A DNA stretch of 64,000 bases, taken from Ulota crispa. Its lineage: Eukaryota; Streptophyta; Bryopsida; Orthotrichales; Orthotrichaceae. The stretch is taken from assembly GCA_963920765.1 (NCBI GenBank), contig OY987245.1, positions 13,904,727 through 13,968,726 on the forward strand. Reading direction: 5' to 3'. This document shows positions 1 to 13,100 of the stretch, one piece after another (within the stretch, counting starts at the first letter, position 1; the number at the start of each line of letters is the position of its first letter). The notes beneath the pieces are model-generated. The model had not been told where the DNA came from. It saw only the letters and a program-made list of their open reading frames with translations, and did no database searches. A program made the position numbers and the translations under genes.

Positions 1-3000
1 ATCATGAGCTCACCTTGTGACAGGACGTGCTCAGGAGAAGGGTAAGTCTCTGTAATCTCACTGTAAATCTGCGTACCGTCAGCATGTTGCACGAAGGTAG
101 ATTTTTTCGGCTGAGACTTGATGACAACCACGAGATCCTCTCGCGTCATGACATCATCTCCGGTATCCGGATCGTAGAAGTGCACCACTTTCAAGTTCGG
201 CAACGGTGTAAGAACAGGTCTGTTTGGATCAACAGGTTCAGGGACAGGCTCTGTTGATTCCTCGGGAATAAGCTCAGCTGGTATTTCCAGTAGGGAACCC
301 TTCTTTATGGAGCCTTTTTTTTCAGCATCAGGCACATCTGCTTTAATGGAGCCTTTCTTTATAGATGCTTTCTTCCAAGGTGCAGGTTCTGCAAATCGAG
401 AATGGAACTGTAAGGTTCAAATATTGCTCTTATGTGCTTTGTGTCCACTAGTAAGCGGACGAGGTTGAAATAAGAGAATCTTTCAAACTAATTTTACTCT
501 CAGATGCAAAAATTGATAAATATCGAGGTTTCTCTGTTATTTATCAATACTGCAATGACGACTAATTTAGAATTGATGGCATTTATCTGATGCAAATACA
601 AAAGGGAACTGACCTTCGGGAGGTACCTCTCCCTCAAGAGGTACTTCTCCTTCTGCTGGCGATGTTTCAGCCGGAGGATCTCGCTGCAACAAACATTGGC
701 GACATTTTTGTTAAGAGATTAGTTTCTGGAAATACATCGAGGATTCCAAATGAAATACAACAATCAACACGAACATATTATAGCCAATCTTTACCCACGA
801 TACTTGCTGAGAAAGTTCACTTGCAATGATATTCACCTGGATAACTAGAAAGCCTTCGTTGTTTGCGGTTATCCAGCAGGCACCCCCTTCGTAGTCATTA
901 CGAAAGTCACTTACATTTCCTTGACGATATAAGACCTGTGAGACAAACAGGACATATGAGCATAGTACAAGCACAACGTATGTCATCCAACAATAAAACG
1001 CAACAAAAGAAAGAAAAGCTCGTTCTCATTAACAAACAAAAACTGATGTGCTACATAACAAAGGCTTGAATGAAGAAGAGGTTAACCTGAGCATCTCCGT
1101 TATTTCTATAACGAACAACGGTTCCCGAAGGCAATATACAGCGCCAAGATTCGACGTCGCCCTTTTCCTTCAGAAGTAAATCTCGCATGGTCTGTTTGTT
1201 AACTGGTTCTTCCTCAACTGGGGCTTCGCCACCTTCACCATCAGCTCCCTCTTCCCTTTCAACAGCAGGAGCAGCATCCTTCACATGCACAAAGAGAAAT
1301 TCCTTAAGAGCAGTATCCAAAAAGCTTGCAAACGCGATTTAAAGCGTTGTAGAATACAAGCACCTCACGGTTCAATCAGATGCAACAGATTTGAAAGTCA
1401 TGGAGGTTAGTAAACACTAAGAAATTAGAAAAAATTACAATTTGTTAAGGACGAGTTCAGACGATTAGTATGATGAACGTCGTACCGGCGGAGGAGGTGG
1501 GGGAGGAGGTGGTGGAGGAGGAGGTGGTGGAGCAGCAGCAGCAGCAGCTTCATCACCTTCTGCAGGTGCTTCTCCCTCTGTCACAAGTTTTATGTTAGAT
1601 ACAAAGTTGTGTTTGCTACATGACACATGCCATCTTCACATATATTTTGCAGATAGACGCTTAGAGATACTAAGGATGGATATAAATCCAATCTTCACAC
1701 AGCCATTTGCTTTTTGAACGCCAAAAATCTTCATAACAGCAAAGCCAAATAACAAAGAAAAATGGCACGTGAAATTAATACCTGCGGAATCCTCGGTTTC
1801 TTCTGCTTTTGCATGAAGGTGAGAAGCAAACATGCGAACAATGCCTTTCGAAGTGATCTCAATTGTTTGACTTTCAGGGTTGGTCACTTGCAAGGTCATC
1901 GTCCCATCTTCAGCAATGAAAAAGGAGACCACAAGGCCATCTCTCAAGCATGCATAAACGCCTTTTACAGTAGGAGACTCTGAACTATCGTCAGGGCCAT
2001 ATGCTCGAAGCAGAATCATATGACCATCCTAAAAGCACACTAAGAACAAATTTGCCATTAAAACCTGTAGAACGCATGGTTAGCATAGCTAGAAGAACAA
2101 CAACCACCGGCGGTAAACCTTGCAAACCCCACGTGATACAATCAATCATGTCGCCTTTACAATCCTCAAGCAAACTGTAGCTGTATTACGAAAGAATGAT
2201 GTACAACTACAAAAAAGATTGAAAAGCGAATACTTCAGAGCCTCAGATACTGCTGGACTCGCACACAAAGAAAATGCTCACAAAAAAATTCTCTTTGGTC
2301 ACCGTAAGCCTTGAAGAGATGGAAACCACTTCCGAGAAAAAACTGGAAAACTCGTCTTTCATCCAAGTGGTATAACCGAAAAAAATCATGGAAAATTACC
2401 TTGATGATGGTTGTCTGAGGCTCCCATTGAATGTCAGTTTTTGCAGGGAGACCGGTCCACACGAGACCCTGATCTTCAGTAAGATGGCATTTGAACCTCT
2501 CCAGCACAATTGCGTACTGTTCCTCAACGTCATACGTTGCATGCTTTCCGATGACCTTCATTGCAGGCGACGGGTCATCCATCTTGGCAACGTAGTCACC
2601 AAACCCAATCTGAGCGCAGAATCAAACACACATGCACATTAGATCAATATTTTCCTATTAAATACAAGACAAGGATGTGTACATTGCTAACCTAGCAAAT
2701 AAAACTTGTAATCTACGTCGTGGCCTGCAGAAACTATAACAAGCACAAGCAGATAGGTAGTAACAAAATAGAAACAATCAGCTAAACAGTTTGTATGACA
2801 ACTATAAAGGTAGTAGTCACCTGCGACGCAGCGACTCCTTGCCATACATGGTCTCTCTCATCAGCGTACAAAGCCTCAAGTATGCAATCTTCATCCCTGT
2901 CATACCTGTTTACAAAATTTGCACAATGGAATTTAATAAAGCAGTATGAATCAATCCCACGATCATGGTTTGTTACTTAAAACTCCTGGTTTCTACGATG

Positions 3001-6000
3001 GTATAAACTCTAGATTCAAACTAAAAGAAGCTCCACAAACAAGAATTGACACAAAATATCAAATTGTAGATAAACGAGCATTCTACTACTGATGGAAAAA
3101 TAGGGTTACAAATATAACAATAGTACTTGGTAATAAAGATAAGGTAAATAATACTGAAGAAAGCCAAACCTGCAGACTCTATAAGGTAGGCGAGTTCTGG
3201 CTCTCCCATAAACATCACCCAGTTGACCATCAGGAAAGGCCTCCATAAACCTCCGGTCTGTGATGCTCTGAAAAGGTAGAAACATCTCTCGAGGTTTGGA
3301 TGGAAGCGACAACGTAGATAAGTCCAACCCAAGAGAAGCATTCAGAGAATCTTTTTTCTCTAGAAGTTTCTCTGGAGGTTTAATGTTTTGGCACCCACAA
3401 TCTGCGAGAAAATCGTCCCCTTTATCGAGTTCTCCCCGTTCTTCCTCAGTAAGACCATCATCTGGCTCCTCCTTCGGTGTTTCGGCATCCACACCTTCAC
3501 CGAGGTCCTTGACGGCATCATCTGGTAAGTTAAAAGCTCGTCTTTCTTCTTGCAACAACATCTCCAGAAACATTTTCTGATGAACATTCCAGGGGTAGGA
3601 GAGAACCTTAGTAACTACAAGAGCATAAGCAAACTTTGGTAACTACAAGAGCATAAGCTTCCAATAGAACGAGAAACCGAGGTACTATCATACTTAAGCA
3701 ACAACCACAAACTATTGGTCACACGTGGAATTGTGTTTAAACTGGATTTAGAGAAAGAAAAAAGGTGAGTGTCAGATGCTTGAAGCATACCAGCTTCTTG
3801 TATCTCTGAATTGCAGCCAGATTCTTAAGCCCTGTTTTGGCCTTCTCTACTTCCGGTTTCCACAAGGTTTCCTCGATTGGAAACCCGCCATGATGGATTC
3901 TCTCCGCGTGTTTATGAGTGGAATACAACTCCTTTGTGGGCGGTTCTGATTTTCCACCAACTAACCACCTCAAAGCTTCCAAGCATGCGCCCCGTTTTTC
4001 ATCTGACATGAATGGAAAAATAGGCAAAGATGCTCGCTTCTTACCTGAGAACCATGTTCACACTTCAGATTACTAAACGACCGTTGCCTGCCTTCAACTT
4101 AAAGAATAGAAAAGCCGTAGATGATGGAACATCTAGCATTGATTAAACAGAATCACGCGAGATAGACTAGAGTTATCATCAAAGAGAAGAAACAAGATCA
4201 ACTAAACGTATCAAAAGAGGCTTATGTACATTAAAGAGGTAGACACGAAGTAACTGAACATGAGGTTCAGCTTCATTGCATAAAAGTATTCAGATTCTTT
4301 CAAAGAGCATACTTTCAACATCAGCAATAGATACACACAATGCAACCTCTAGACATACAATGTATCCGAAAGGAAGCTCTGTGGTATAGAACAAGTACCT
4401 GGATACCCAAGCAATGACAGCATATGCTTCTCAACAGCAACGACGTCCACCGAATCAAGAAATTCAAGAGCTTCAAGGGATTTCTGCTTCAGAGTTCTCT
4501 CCACTCGTTCCACTCGGCTGAACTCGTAAACAACTAGTGAATGCTCCTCTTCTTCTTGACGATGCGAGTACTCTTGTAAAAGCTCTGAAATCTCATTAGC
4601 AGCCGGATCCCAAAGTTTCGACGATGTACGACGTTGTGAACCAGTTCGGGATGATTTCTTCTCTCCGGCTTTGCCTGCAGCTGACGACTTCCTTCCGCTT
4701 GCTGATGGCTTTCTCTCTTCTTTTGATGACTTTCTCTCTTCTTTTGATGACTTCCTCTCAACAGTCGAAGACTTCTTCCCGTCTCCTGCCTGAGACTGCT
4801 GCAAAAGTTTCAAACCCGAGGCCCTTCTAGAGGACTTCTTCTTGTCTGGTTCAATAGAGATTGTGAACGGCTCTCGATCTCCAGCGGCAATTGCAGCAGC
4901 CTTCTCTTCAGCAAGTTTGGCAGCTGCCTCCTCAGCCTCTTTTGCCAGTCTCTCTGCTTCGTCAAGTATTCGTTCAGCTTCGTCACCGGCAATCTTCAAA
5001 AAATTCGTCAGCATTTCTCCAGCAGTTTGCATATCTTCCTCAGCTTGCTTCAGCTTGATTTCCTCGATTATTTCGTTGAGAAGGTCAGATGATCTACGCA
5101 TGCACGAGAGGCCAACACCCAATCTCTGGATGGAGTTGTCAAACCCCTTGGCCACTCGCTGGTTACTTTTTGCAGCTTCTAAGGCTTCCATATCCTCAAG
5201 AGAGCAGTCGTAGTAAGCCACTTGCTCAATCATACTATGCAGGAGGACGGGGATGCTCACCCACTCCGTAGGAACAGCATTGAGGAGCGCCTTGTAATAC
5301 GTCACGTTGACATCCTGGGGTAATCCAGTTTACAATATTAAGAAAAAATTACTCGACAAACTTCTTCTACATAAGTTACTTCAAATTAACAACATCTAGG
5401 AATTCTTTACAACACCTTGAAGTGTTGGATAATGATCTCATAACTCTGAAGTGCTTGGCTTCAATAGTAGCAGCTGATCAGCAGCTCAATAGCCAGGAAA
5501 TTTAAGAATTGATAAAAAGCTTACAAAACCTTCTCATGAACAAAGTATAGCATCAAAAAAGGCTGCATGAGCCCATCGTATGATTATTGATCGGTTCGAT
5601 TTGAATTAGAAAGAAAAAGAAGAAACGAGATCCAATAGGGAGAACAAAAAGAACAGAAGTTGTATGAAACAGCCACTATTTGAGAGAAGAATCCTGACAC
5701 CACATTTTGAGAATTTTTTGCAAGGCCTACAGTCTATTTCAAATACTAAATTTCACAGTGCCTTTCCAGAAAGACGTGAGCAGGGATGCAATACATCGAA
5801 GAATGCTACCCACCTTATTAGGAATAGCCTCTGGAATTTCATAATTTCCAGTGATGCTTGCGTCGAGCTTACTAAAAGCTTCAAATTGCTGCTGCAAGCA
5901 CACGATCCCAGACGCTACTGCCTTGGCCAGTTGTGCATATGGTAAATCACCTGGCGGAGGTTCTGGCGGTGGTGGTAGAGGCTCCGTCGGCTCAGCACCC

Positions 6001-8585
6001 TCAACCTGCTTCACATGAATTTCAACAATTAAAAACCTTACAAGGAATAAGTTTTAGACTGAAATACGACAAGTACCGACCAGCAAATTCATAAGAATTG
6101 GACCAGCCAAGTATAATTGCTGTTCAACGACCCACTCCTTCACCTCTTTTAGTACCATTAGGAAGTTAAGAAGCTAATGCTCATGAACTTAAACTAATGA
6201 GCATCACTTCAACGTCACAACTCAGGAACAAATTGTGTTGACATGATAACTACTAATCAACAAACATAAGAGGGACTCTGGAGAGACTAAACAGCTGTTG
6301 TAATAACTTGTGAAGCGTAAATGGCTATGCCGTACCGGAGGTTCCACTTTGGCTGGTGGTGGATCCTCATACAGCACGTCCAGAACAGGGATCTTCCTGG
6401 AGGGATGGTCCAGTTTGGAAGCTTGGGCAAGGGCATGCAGCTCCTCTATGAAAGGCGGCACAGGAGTCGGTTCTGCTGGTTCGGCGGGCTCGGGAGGTGG
6501 AGGAGGAGGAGGAGGTGGAGGAGGATCTCCATCCGCAGGGGGTTCACCCGTTTCAACTTCTACAACTTCTTCAGGCGGAGGTGGAGGAGGCAAGGGTTTC
6601 TTTGCAAGGTTGAAAATAGCTTTGAACATATGCTTCACTGTGGCTTGTTTACAAAACTCCTCAGCTGTCTCTCCCAACCCCAAACACCAGTAAATGCGCG
6701 TGGTTGTAACAGGATTGAGCTTCTCCGCTTCTTGTTTCCTATCCAAATATTCGACCTTTTTCACCTGCAACGAAAAGTGATTTCCTTTCAATTTGTTACT
6801 TTCAGTAAACTATAAAGAATCTAATATAATCTTGCTGATGCATGGTACCTACAGGAAAAAAATGCCTACATTGATGTTAATTTGTTGACGAACACTTTTG
6901 GGTCACCGGCATGAAGTAGGAACATAGAAAGGGACCTGATAAGATCAACCGTAAAGCAAAGCATAGGAAGTCCGCTTTGAAAGCTCATATAAGCCAATTA
7001 TATTAGCTTTCAAATCATTGATCTCTAATGTTCAGAATGTAGGATATGATATTTCACTTTTCTATGGGTCAAAGAGGATTAATTTGAACTCATATAGTTG
7101 TAGAAGCGGCCATTTTTGGCCATGTGGGATGATTTTGATACATACAGAAGATGACGAAATAATCATACCGTCTTCTCACAAGACTGAACGAGAGCCCTCA
7201 GCTTGGCAATGATGCCTTCTAATAACTTCCTTTCGCCTTCTGGACTAAGTACTTGCGCAGATGCTGCCACAATGGAATAAAAAAGGGATACCAGTACATT
7301 AGAGGTCAACATTCAAAGATATTTATCACTATCTCGTGTTCATAAATCCAGAAAAGAACTGTACTTGACGACCTGAACCTGGCAGGATACCTGATCCCTT
7401 GACAGAGCCCTTCACAGAGCCCTTCACAGATCCCTTGACCGAGGTTTTGACAGAGCCCTTCTTCGAGCCTGTACCACCTCCCAAAGCGGCAGCTGTGGCA
7501 GCAGCAGCTGCTGCCAAGTAGCTCGGCCTTTGCTCCATTTCCTTCTGTTTGGCTTCCAGTTCCTTCATTCTGGCTTCAAAGTCTTTGAGATTCTTCAAAG
7601 CATCTTCAAGTTGTTGCCTAGCTTCGGTTTCTTTAGCTTTAGCCTCCTGTTACATATATTCAAAGCAGTGGGTCTTGTGTGTATACGAAATCTGAGAAAG
7701 CAACCTAAGAGGATGTTATACTGAGAGAACCTCTATGTTCGCCTTGCAGGTTTCTGCGAATTGTATCCTCCGCTGCTCCTCTAACCGATGCTCATTATCT
7801 CTGTCGATGATAGACCTCGCTGAATTCCAAAGCCAAGTTAAACTAGTTCAAGAGAGCATCCACAGAAAAGCTTCATGAACTGATAAGCCAAGCACAACAT
7901 AGGATCAGTACCATTATGTGTACATTTTGGTACCTTCAAGCACCACGTTCACGAATTCCGGGGTTAACCACTCTGGTTCTCCTGTCTCCTGAAAATACAA
8001 ATGAAAAAATAAGCTGTGAGTATACTGTAGAATCCACACCAAAAGAAGCAAGTTGTGAACAATAGTTACGAACTTGCAAATACCTGAGCAGCTTTCAGTT
8101 TCTCCCCCAATTCTGTCGGCGGATCAATCGCCAACTCCTGCATTTGCGTCGGTTGCCAATCTTAGCCAATCGATGAGCTCAACAACCAATAAACCACAGA
8201 TTTTCAAGTGAAGAACAAATATAAAAATTTGGCGAAAATACCTCAGTGATCAAAACGTTGACATCTACAATGGCCATACTGAAAGCAGGTCTCCCAACTT
8301 CATTCATAGAGTTCACCAGCGTTTCAGGGTCGACAGGCAGAAGAGTCTCAATGCGAATTCCCACGCTTGACCAGTTGATAGGAAACTCAGGCAGAGGTGG
8401 AGGTGGAGGGGGTCCCTGCAAAGCAAAGCAAAGCATTTTAAGATATTCCTTCAAAAATGCAAAACAGGCAAATTCACAGCTTTGACAGAAATCAAGCTAA
8501 ACTTTACCTCCTCTTCCATTGGTGCTCCTTCTGCAACGGCCTCCGCATCCGCTGCAGGGGCGGGGTCTGCTTCAGGCTCCGCCAT
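1..8585 (-). CDS. SPAG17: SPAG17/PF6 central-apparatus flagellar protein (5' part, continues past left edge)
   Basis: The protein is a scaffold of the C1a projection of the axonemal central pair and is needed for flagellar beating. A phase-consistent 20-exon model starts at ATG 8585 (MAEPEADPAPAAD). Exons: 8508-8585, 8242-8415, 8084-8137, 7934-7988, 7731-7819, 7373-7646, 7169-7263, 6336-6764, 6081-6143, 5814-6005, 4399-5314, 3791-4044, 3170-3576, 2821-2905, 2400-2609, 1782-2028, 1486-1577, 1087-1302 (or 1278), 614-683, 14-388. They give about 1458 residues; animal and algal homologues are about 2200-2300. Family-like blocks are TYYKALLNAVPTEWVSIPV (exon 11), GTVVRYRNNGDAQ (exon 18) and VMTREDLVVVIK followed by QHADGTQIYSEI (exon 20). 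Exons 2, 8, 10 and 17 hold proline tracts; exon 6 has a charged coiled-coil-like stretch then GSVK repeats. Donors at 7372 and 6080 are GTC-type and less certain. Family assignment is strong; exact exon edges are inferred. Confidence 0.9.
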
Positions 8586-9948
8586 TGTTCACCTTCCTTG
8601 TTTTATGCAGTCATACTCGATGAGGACGAGTGCGGCTCAGCTGATACCACCCCTTGAAATGTACACCCCTGATACATTCTTTCAATAGAACATACACAGG
8701 GTGTCACCTGAGCAGCACTCTACCCGCAGAGAGTATGTCAAATCTCCAGCCAAACTAAATTTTGACGGACTCTCTTCGTGCCATCGTTGCGACATGTCAA
8801 AGGCATGACCAGTGCAACTGCACAGCAAACCTGCTCCTCGCATAACACCATCGGATTATTGAAAGTTGATGACATTCGCCATAGAAAAACGAACAACTCA
8901 CAAATTGAAGCTCTAAATTAAAAAATTGAAGCTTTAATCCAAACCAAACTGACTCAAAACGACCAGGACACAAAGTCCGTCCCTAATTACGCAACATTGG
9001 GCGTGACATTCTCGATCGACATTCCAATGAAACCCTAACAACAATGTCGAGTCTCTCGCTCTTCTGACTTCGTAAATGCTTGGGCGATCTCAAGTAACGA
9101 GCAGCAAGAGATAACTTAGTACTGGAGCCAAAACGCAAGCCCTAAACACTTGCGCGCACTTTGGACTTTTCAGAGGCAGAGAAGCTCATAATAACTTACA
9201 TTCCTAAGGTTGTCGTCCCGAACTCCCGATTGACTGTTGAAGAAAAATTGTGATGACCTTAGGCCGTGTGAATGGGACCCTTGGATGATGCCTGATTTCC
9301 ATGTGCATACATCGGCATGCATATAATAAACAGTGCACTCGACAGCGTGCACTCGCTGCTTGCAATTCTCTCGCATATGCAACCAGTTCGCCTCTTTAAA
9401 AAAAAAATCATGAATAAACTAGAAATTCTGTTCCGCAACTACAGTTCCCACAATTTGATGGGATTGTTGGCCTTTAAGGGTTTGGCGCAAGGGTGCTCGT
9501 GACAAGATGAATAATGTCATTGTGACTGGCGGTATGATGAGCGGCCTTGAAAAGGGGGTTACAGCGGCGTGGTTCTCAAGACTTCTTGTTTGTCCATCAC
9601 AATTGGTACGCACATTGCGCCGCAAAGAATCAATGCTGAATTCTACGACCGGTATCTTCTGGCTTTTGGTGCTTTCAAAAACTAGGGATTGTAATCAAAA
9701 GTAAACCTGCAAAATGCAATTCCAGTGACCTCAGAAAGGACGAGACATATCTTTCGATCTTTGCTTTGGGTGTTTCTTCAGTAGGTTCAGATGTCGGGAC
9801 AGGGGATTAGGGTTTAGGGTTTTGGCTGTGATTTGCAGAATTCCGTTAACGAGCCAGAGCTCGTGGGTCATGAAGTTTGTAAGTTAGCCATTTTCTGCAT
9901 GGCTTTCGTTTATGCGCGGTACCTCCAGATCGAACGGATTCCGGGATC
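8586..9948. promoter_or_regulatory. Intergenic region with telo-box motifs between SPAG17 and a possible plus-strand exon
   Basis: No convincing gene is seen here. It must hold the SPAG17 promoter, read leftward, and may hold a plus-strand promoter. Plant telo-box motifs (AAACCCTAA) occur at 9030-9038 on the plus strand and, as the complement, in TTAGGGTTTAGGG at 9807-9819. In plants such boxes are common near start sites of housekeeping and growth-related genes. The boxes are seen; promoter activity is inferred. ORFs inside 9170-9704 show no family resemblance. Confidence 0.35.
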
Positions 9949-10137
9949 ATGTCAGATATCGAGCAAGGCGAGGTTTCTGGTTCCGACGATGGTGGTGATA
10001 TGAGCTCTCTCAGCATCATTCCCAGTACACCTAAAGCCTGTAACATCACCTTCTCTAGTATGACGTCCTCTGCTCTCTCACCAAAAAACCCTTGTACCCA
10101 GTTCAAATCTCACCCTCAACTCTTGCTTATGTTATAA
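9949..10137 (+). CDS. Possible first exon or gene remnant, unidentified
   Basis: I do not recognise this product. An ATG at 9949 opens an acidic, low-complexity start (MSDIEQGEVSGSDDGGDM) typical of disordered N-termini of nuclear proteins, and a telo-box pair lies about 130 bases upstream. A possible splice donor (GCCT|GTAACA) near 10040 would end the exon after about 30 residues; reading on, the ORF stops at 10137 with a less protein-like tail. No continuation was found in the repeat-rich DNA to the right, so it may be the first exon of a gene with a very long intron, a fragment cut off by transposons, or chance. Confidence 0.25.
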   Translation: MSDIEQGEVSGSDDGGDMSSLSIIPSTPKACNITFSSMTSSALSPKNPCTQFKSHPQLLLML

Positions 10138-13100
10138 GAAGTTGCATACACAACGTGATAAGAAATTGAAATGGTTTTTAGACCTTCAAGTACTTTCATG
10201 TTCCTTCAACATGCAACATTACTAATTGACTCAATGTGACGGAGTTCCGTATGAGAATTGCAAATAAGAATTTCATATAAGAATTCCATACAACTGGAGT
10301 AGGTTTTAGGCACCTGGGCTGTGACATTAACCCCTCAAAGATGTTGCCTACCAACAGTGTTGTTTGTATTTGTGCAAGAATCATTTAGTATTTGAAGAAA
10401 TGACATTATGACATATGCCAAAAAATTCTCAAATAATCTTAATTGACCGGCAGTATGACAATGACCTGGCTTGAAATTATCTATATGAGAACCAAGGTGA
10501 AATTGCCATGTGCTGGTCAAATTTGCAAAGATCCAAGGCTTTTATCAATTTTGGTAGAGTGTATTTCCATAATGGTAAACAAAAGTTTAGTTGATCATTT
10601 CCATGTGAATAGGGAGGAAATAAATGAACAAGTAGAATTGCCTAATTGTCAACCAAAAGCTAAAATGAGTTGAAACTCATAATGTGTTGTCATCAAATTT
10701 TCAACAAAGTCTCACAAGTGAGGTTTTTATCCTAATTAGATGTACAATACATCATTGAAAAACTCTTGACAACACCTTTCCAATGGTGTATTACATGTTC
10801 CATTTAAAGCATGAATACAATGCTTGATACGTGCCATCTGGTGTGGGTGTTGCTTCACTCAGTAATGCTAGGGAGGCTTGGTTGCAATAGTGGGGCTTAG
10901 CAAACATATAATTTTCGAATGAAGAAAATTTTCTTTCTCTCATGATGTAGCCTTTGTTTATAAATCAAATCCTTAACTTCTATTTAATTGATATTAACCA
11001 CATTTGGAGTTATATATTGGCATATCTATTTTAGTAAAACCAGTTTTATTTTTCAATTTTCGGGATGCAATCAATTCAATAAAAGACTTTTTTTTTTTTT
11101 GTGATTCAAATTCGGATTGTAGTATACATGTGATCTAGAATTCAAAACCTACCAATCTTGTTTTAGAATAAGTACTAGATTATTACTCTAAATATTTTTG
11201 ATGTTAAGGAGAGTTTTTGAAGATGCCCTAATTAGGCAATAGTTTTGGATTTTTCTGAGAGCATGTCTCTTCTTAACCTTTAAATCATAATTATTTTTCT
11301 TGTACTGGGTTGAGGCAATTAAAAACCATCCCAAAAGATCCACTGTTCTTTTTTTACCCTTAGTATTTGAGTTTAATTACTCTCTCCCAGTTGAAATGTT
11401 TTGTATTTCAATATGGTACAGTTTATATTCCAATATGGTACAATTTTTAATTCAACATGGTTCGATTATTGTATTATTTTTGCTATTACAATTCTATAAG
11501 TCCACCATGCCTACAAACCTTAGCAAGTATTAAATAATTCGTACCTACAACTTCAACTTCAAATAGGTATGCCATGCTCATTAATGTTCGCTACTACATT
11601 ATTTTGCTCTAAATCACTCTTTAGAACTTGCAAATGCCTCACCTTTAACAAACATATTATAAATTCAAAAATGGATTGGTAGTAAATTGGAGTAGATTGG
11701 TGATAGCTTTGTAGCATTTTTGATAGCAACCTAATTATGATTTGAAAATGTTTAAAAAAAAAATTCCAACCAATTCCTCTTGTTTTAGACACCTCGATTT
11801 TTAACAGCTTTTAACTATCTTCTTCAACTTTCAAAATCTGTGATGAGGAATTGAATGTATGGAAAAGGTTTTAGTGAAGAGTGGGTACATTTTCTATGTC
11901 TACACTTATCATGGGCATTTTAAGATTTGACAATCTCATTGGAATATTGCACCTCAAAACCTTGTTCATTTGGATTTTGAAATCTTGGTGTCATTGTATC
12001 CAATGTTACCATATTTAGGTTACCGTTGTCAAAGAAGGTTAATTTTGGTTTGAAAAACTAGCGTGAATGAAGTGTGTGTTGGGCATGTTTCAACTTTCTA
12101 AGCCTTCCGGATTTAGATGGCAAATCCATCCTTAATGCCTTAACTAGGAACCAACATGTTCCTTTCTCCAAGAAATTTTCAAATCTCCATGTGACAATAA
12201 GGTCATTTGATCTGCCATAGTTGGATGCACTAAGGTAGGCAGACCCATTCCCAAGCAGCTCCCAACTCTGCACCCTAGATTTGAGGGTTTCATCATACAT
12301 TATTGAACCCAAAATGGAGCACTAAATGCTACTTGCACAAGTGAATCTTGCCACATGTCAATTGCTAAGCTAGTTTGGGAAAATTGGGATTGGAACCGTC
12401 AAATGCTGTTATAAGAACACATCCAAACAATTTCAAGGTTAGTGTAAAGTTGCTTTTAGGGACCCTATGAGATGTAACTTTACCCTTTAATATAAAATAT
12501 TCTACAAAACTTTTTTCCACAAATATTATGTTCCACAATAGCTTGTTGAAAGGCTAACCCTGCAGATTTTTTTCTTGAATTTTTCAAGACCTTAAGGTAC
12601 CCTAAACCCTTAAACGCTCAAGAATGATATGTTTGCCTTGTAGTGATAAAGGCCTTGCCATCACCCAAGTTTGAATCCATGACCACCTCATTGATGTGGC
12701 AAGGTCAAAGCCACTAAACCATGGCCGCAATTGCCTTTTACCATTGTCACAATTAGGTGCTCCTCAGCAGCCCCAAATGTGATTAACTCAAGCTGCTCAA
12801 AATAATGCTAAATGTGCTAAATATTCAAACTCAACGCTGTGTTATTCAAATAGTTTTGGACCTACTTCCTGTTTTGTAGAAAACTTGGTAATTGTAGTCC
12901 CATTTGTGAACTTTCAGTCCTACCACAGTACTTCCTTACATTCCAAGTTTCCACCAAGCTACCTTACTGTTTGGACAGCATTCCCAATTCCACATGACGT
13001 GAAAATGTACCGTGGAATGTTCAGAAATTCGGTATAATAGAACTTATCAAGTCACCATGGTACATTCTACTTATAAAGGTCGGATTATGCTTAGTGGGGA

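Noticed and set aside
4534-5271. ORFs opposite and overlapping SPAG17 exon 11
   Set aside because: Shadows of the long Lys/Glu/Ser-rich exon; no independent gene signals.
6310-6815. Gly- and Arg-rich plus-strand ORFs of 127 and 164 codons
   Set aside because: They are the complement of the proline-rich exon 8 of SPAG17; their composition follows from the opposite strand.
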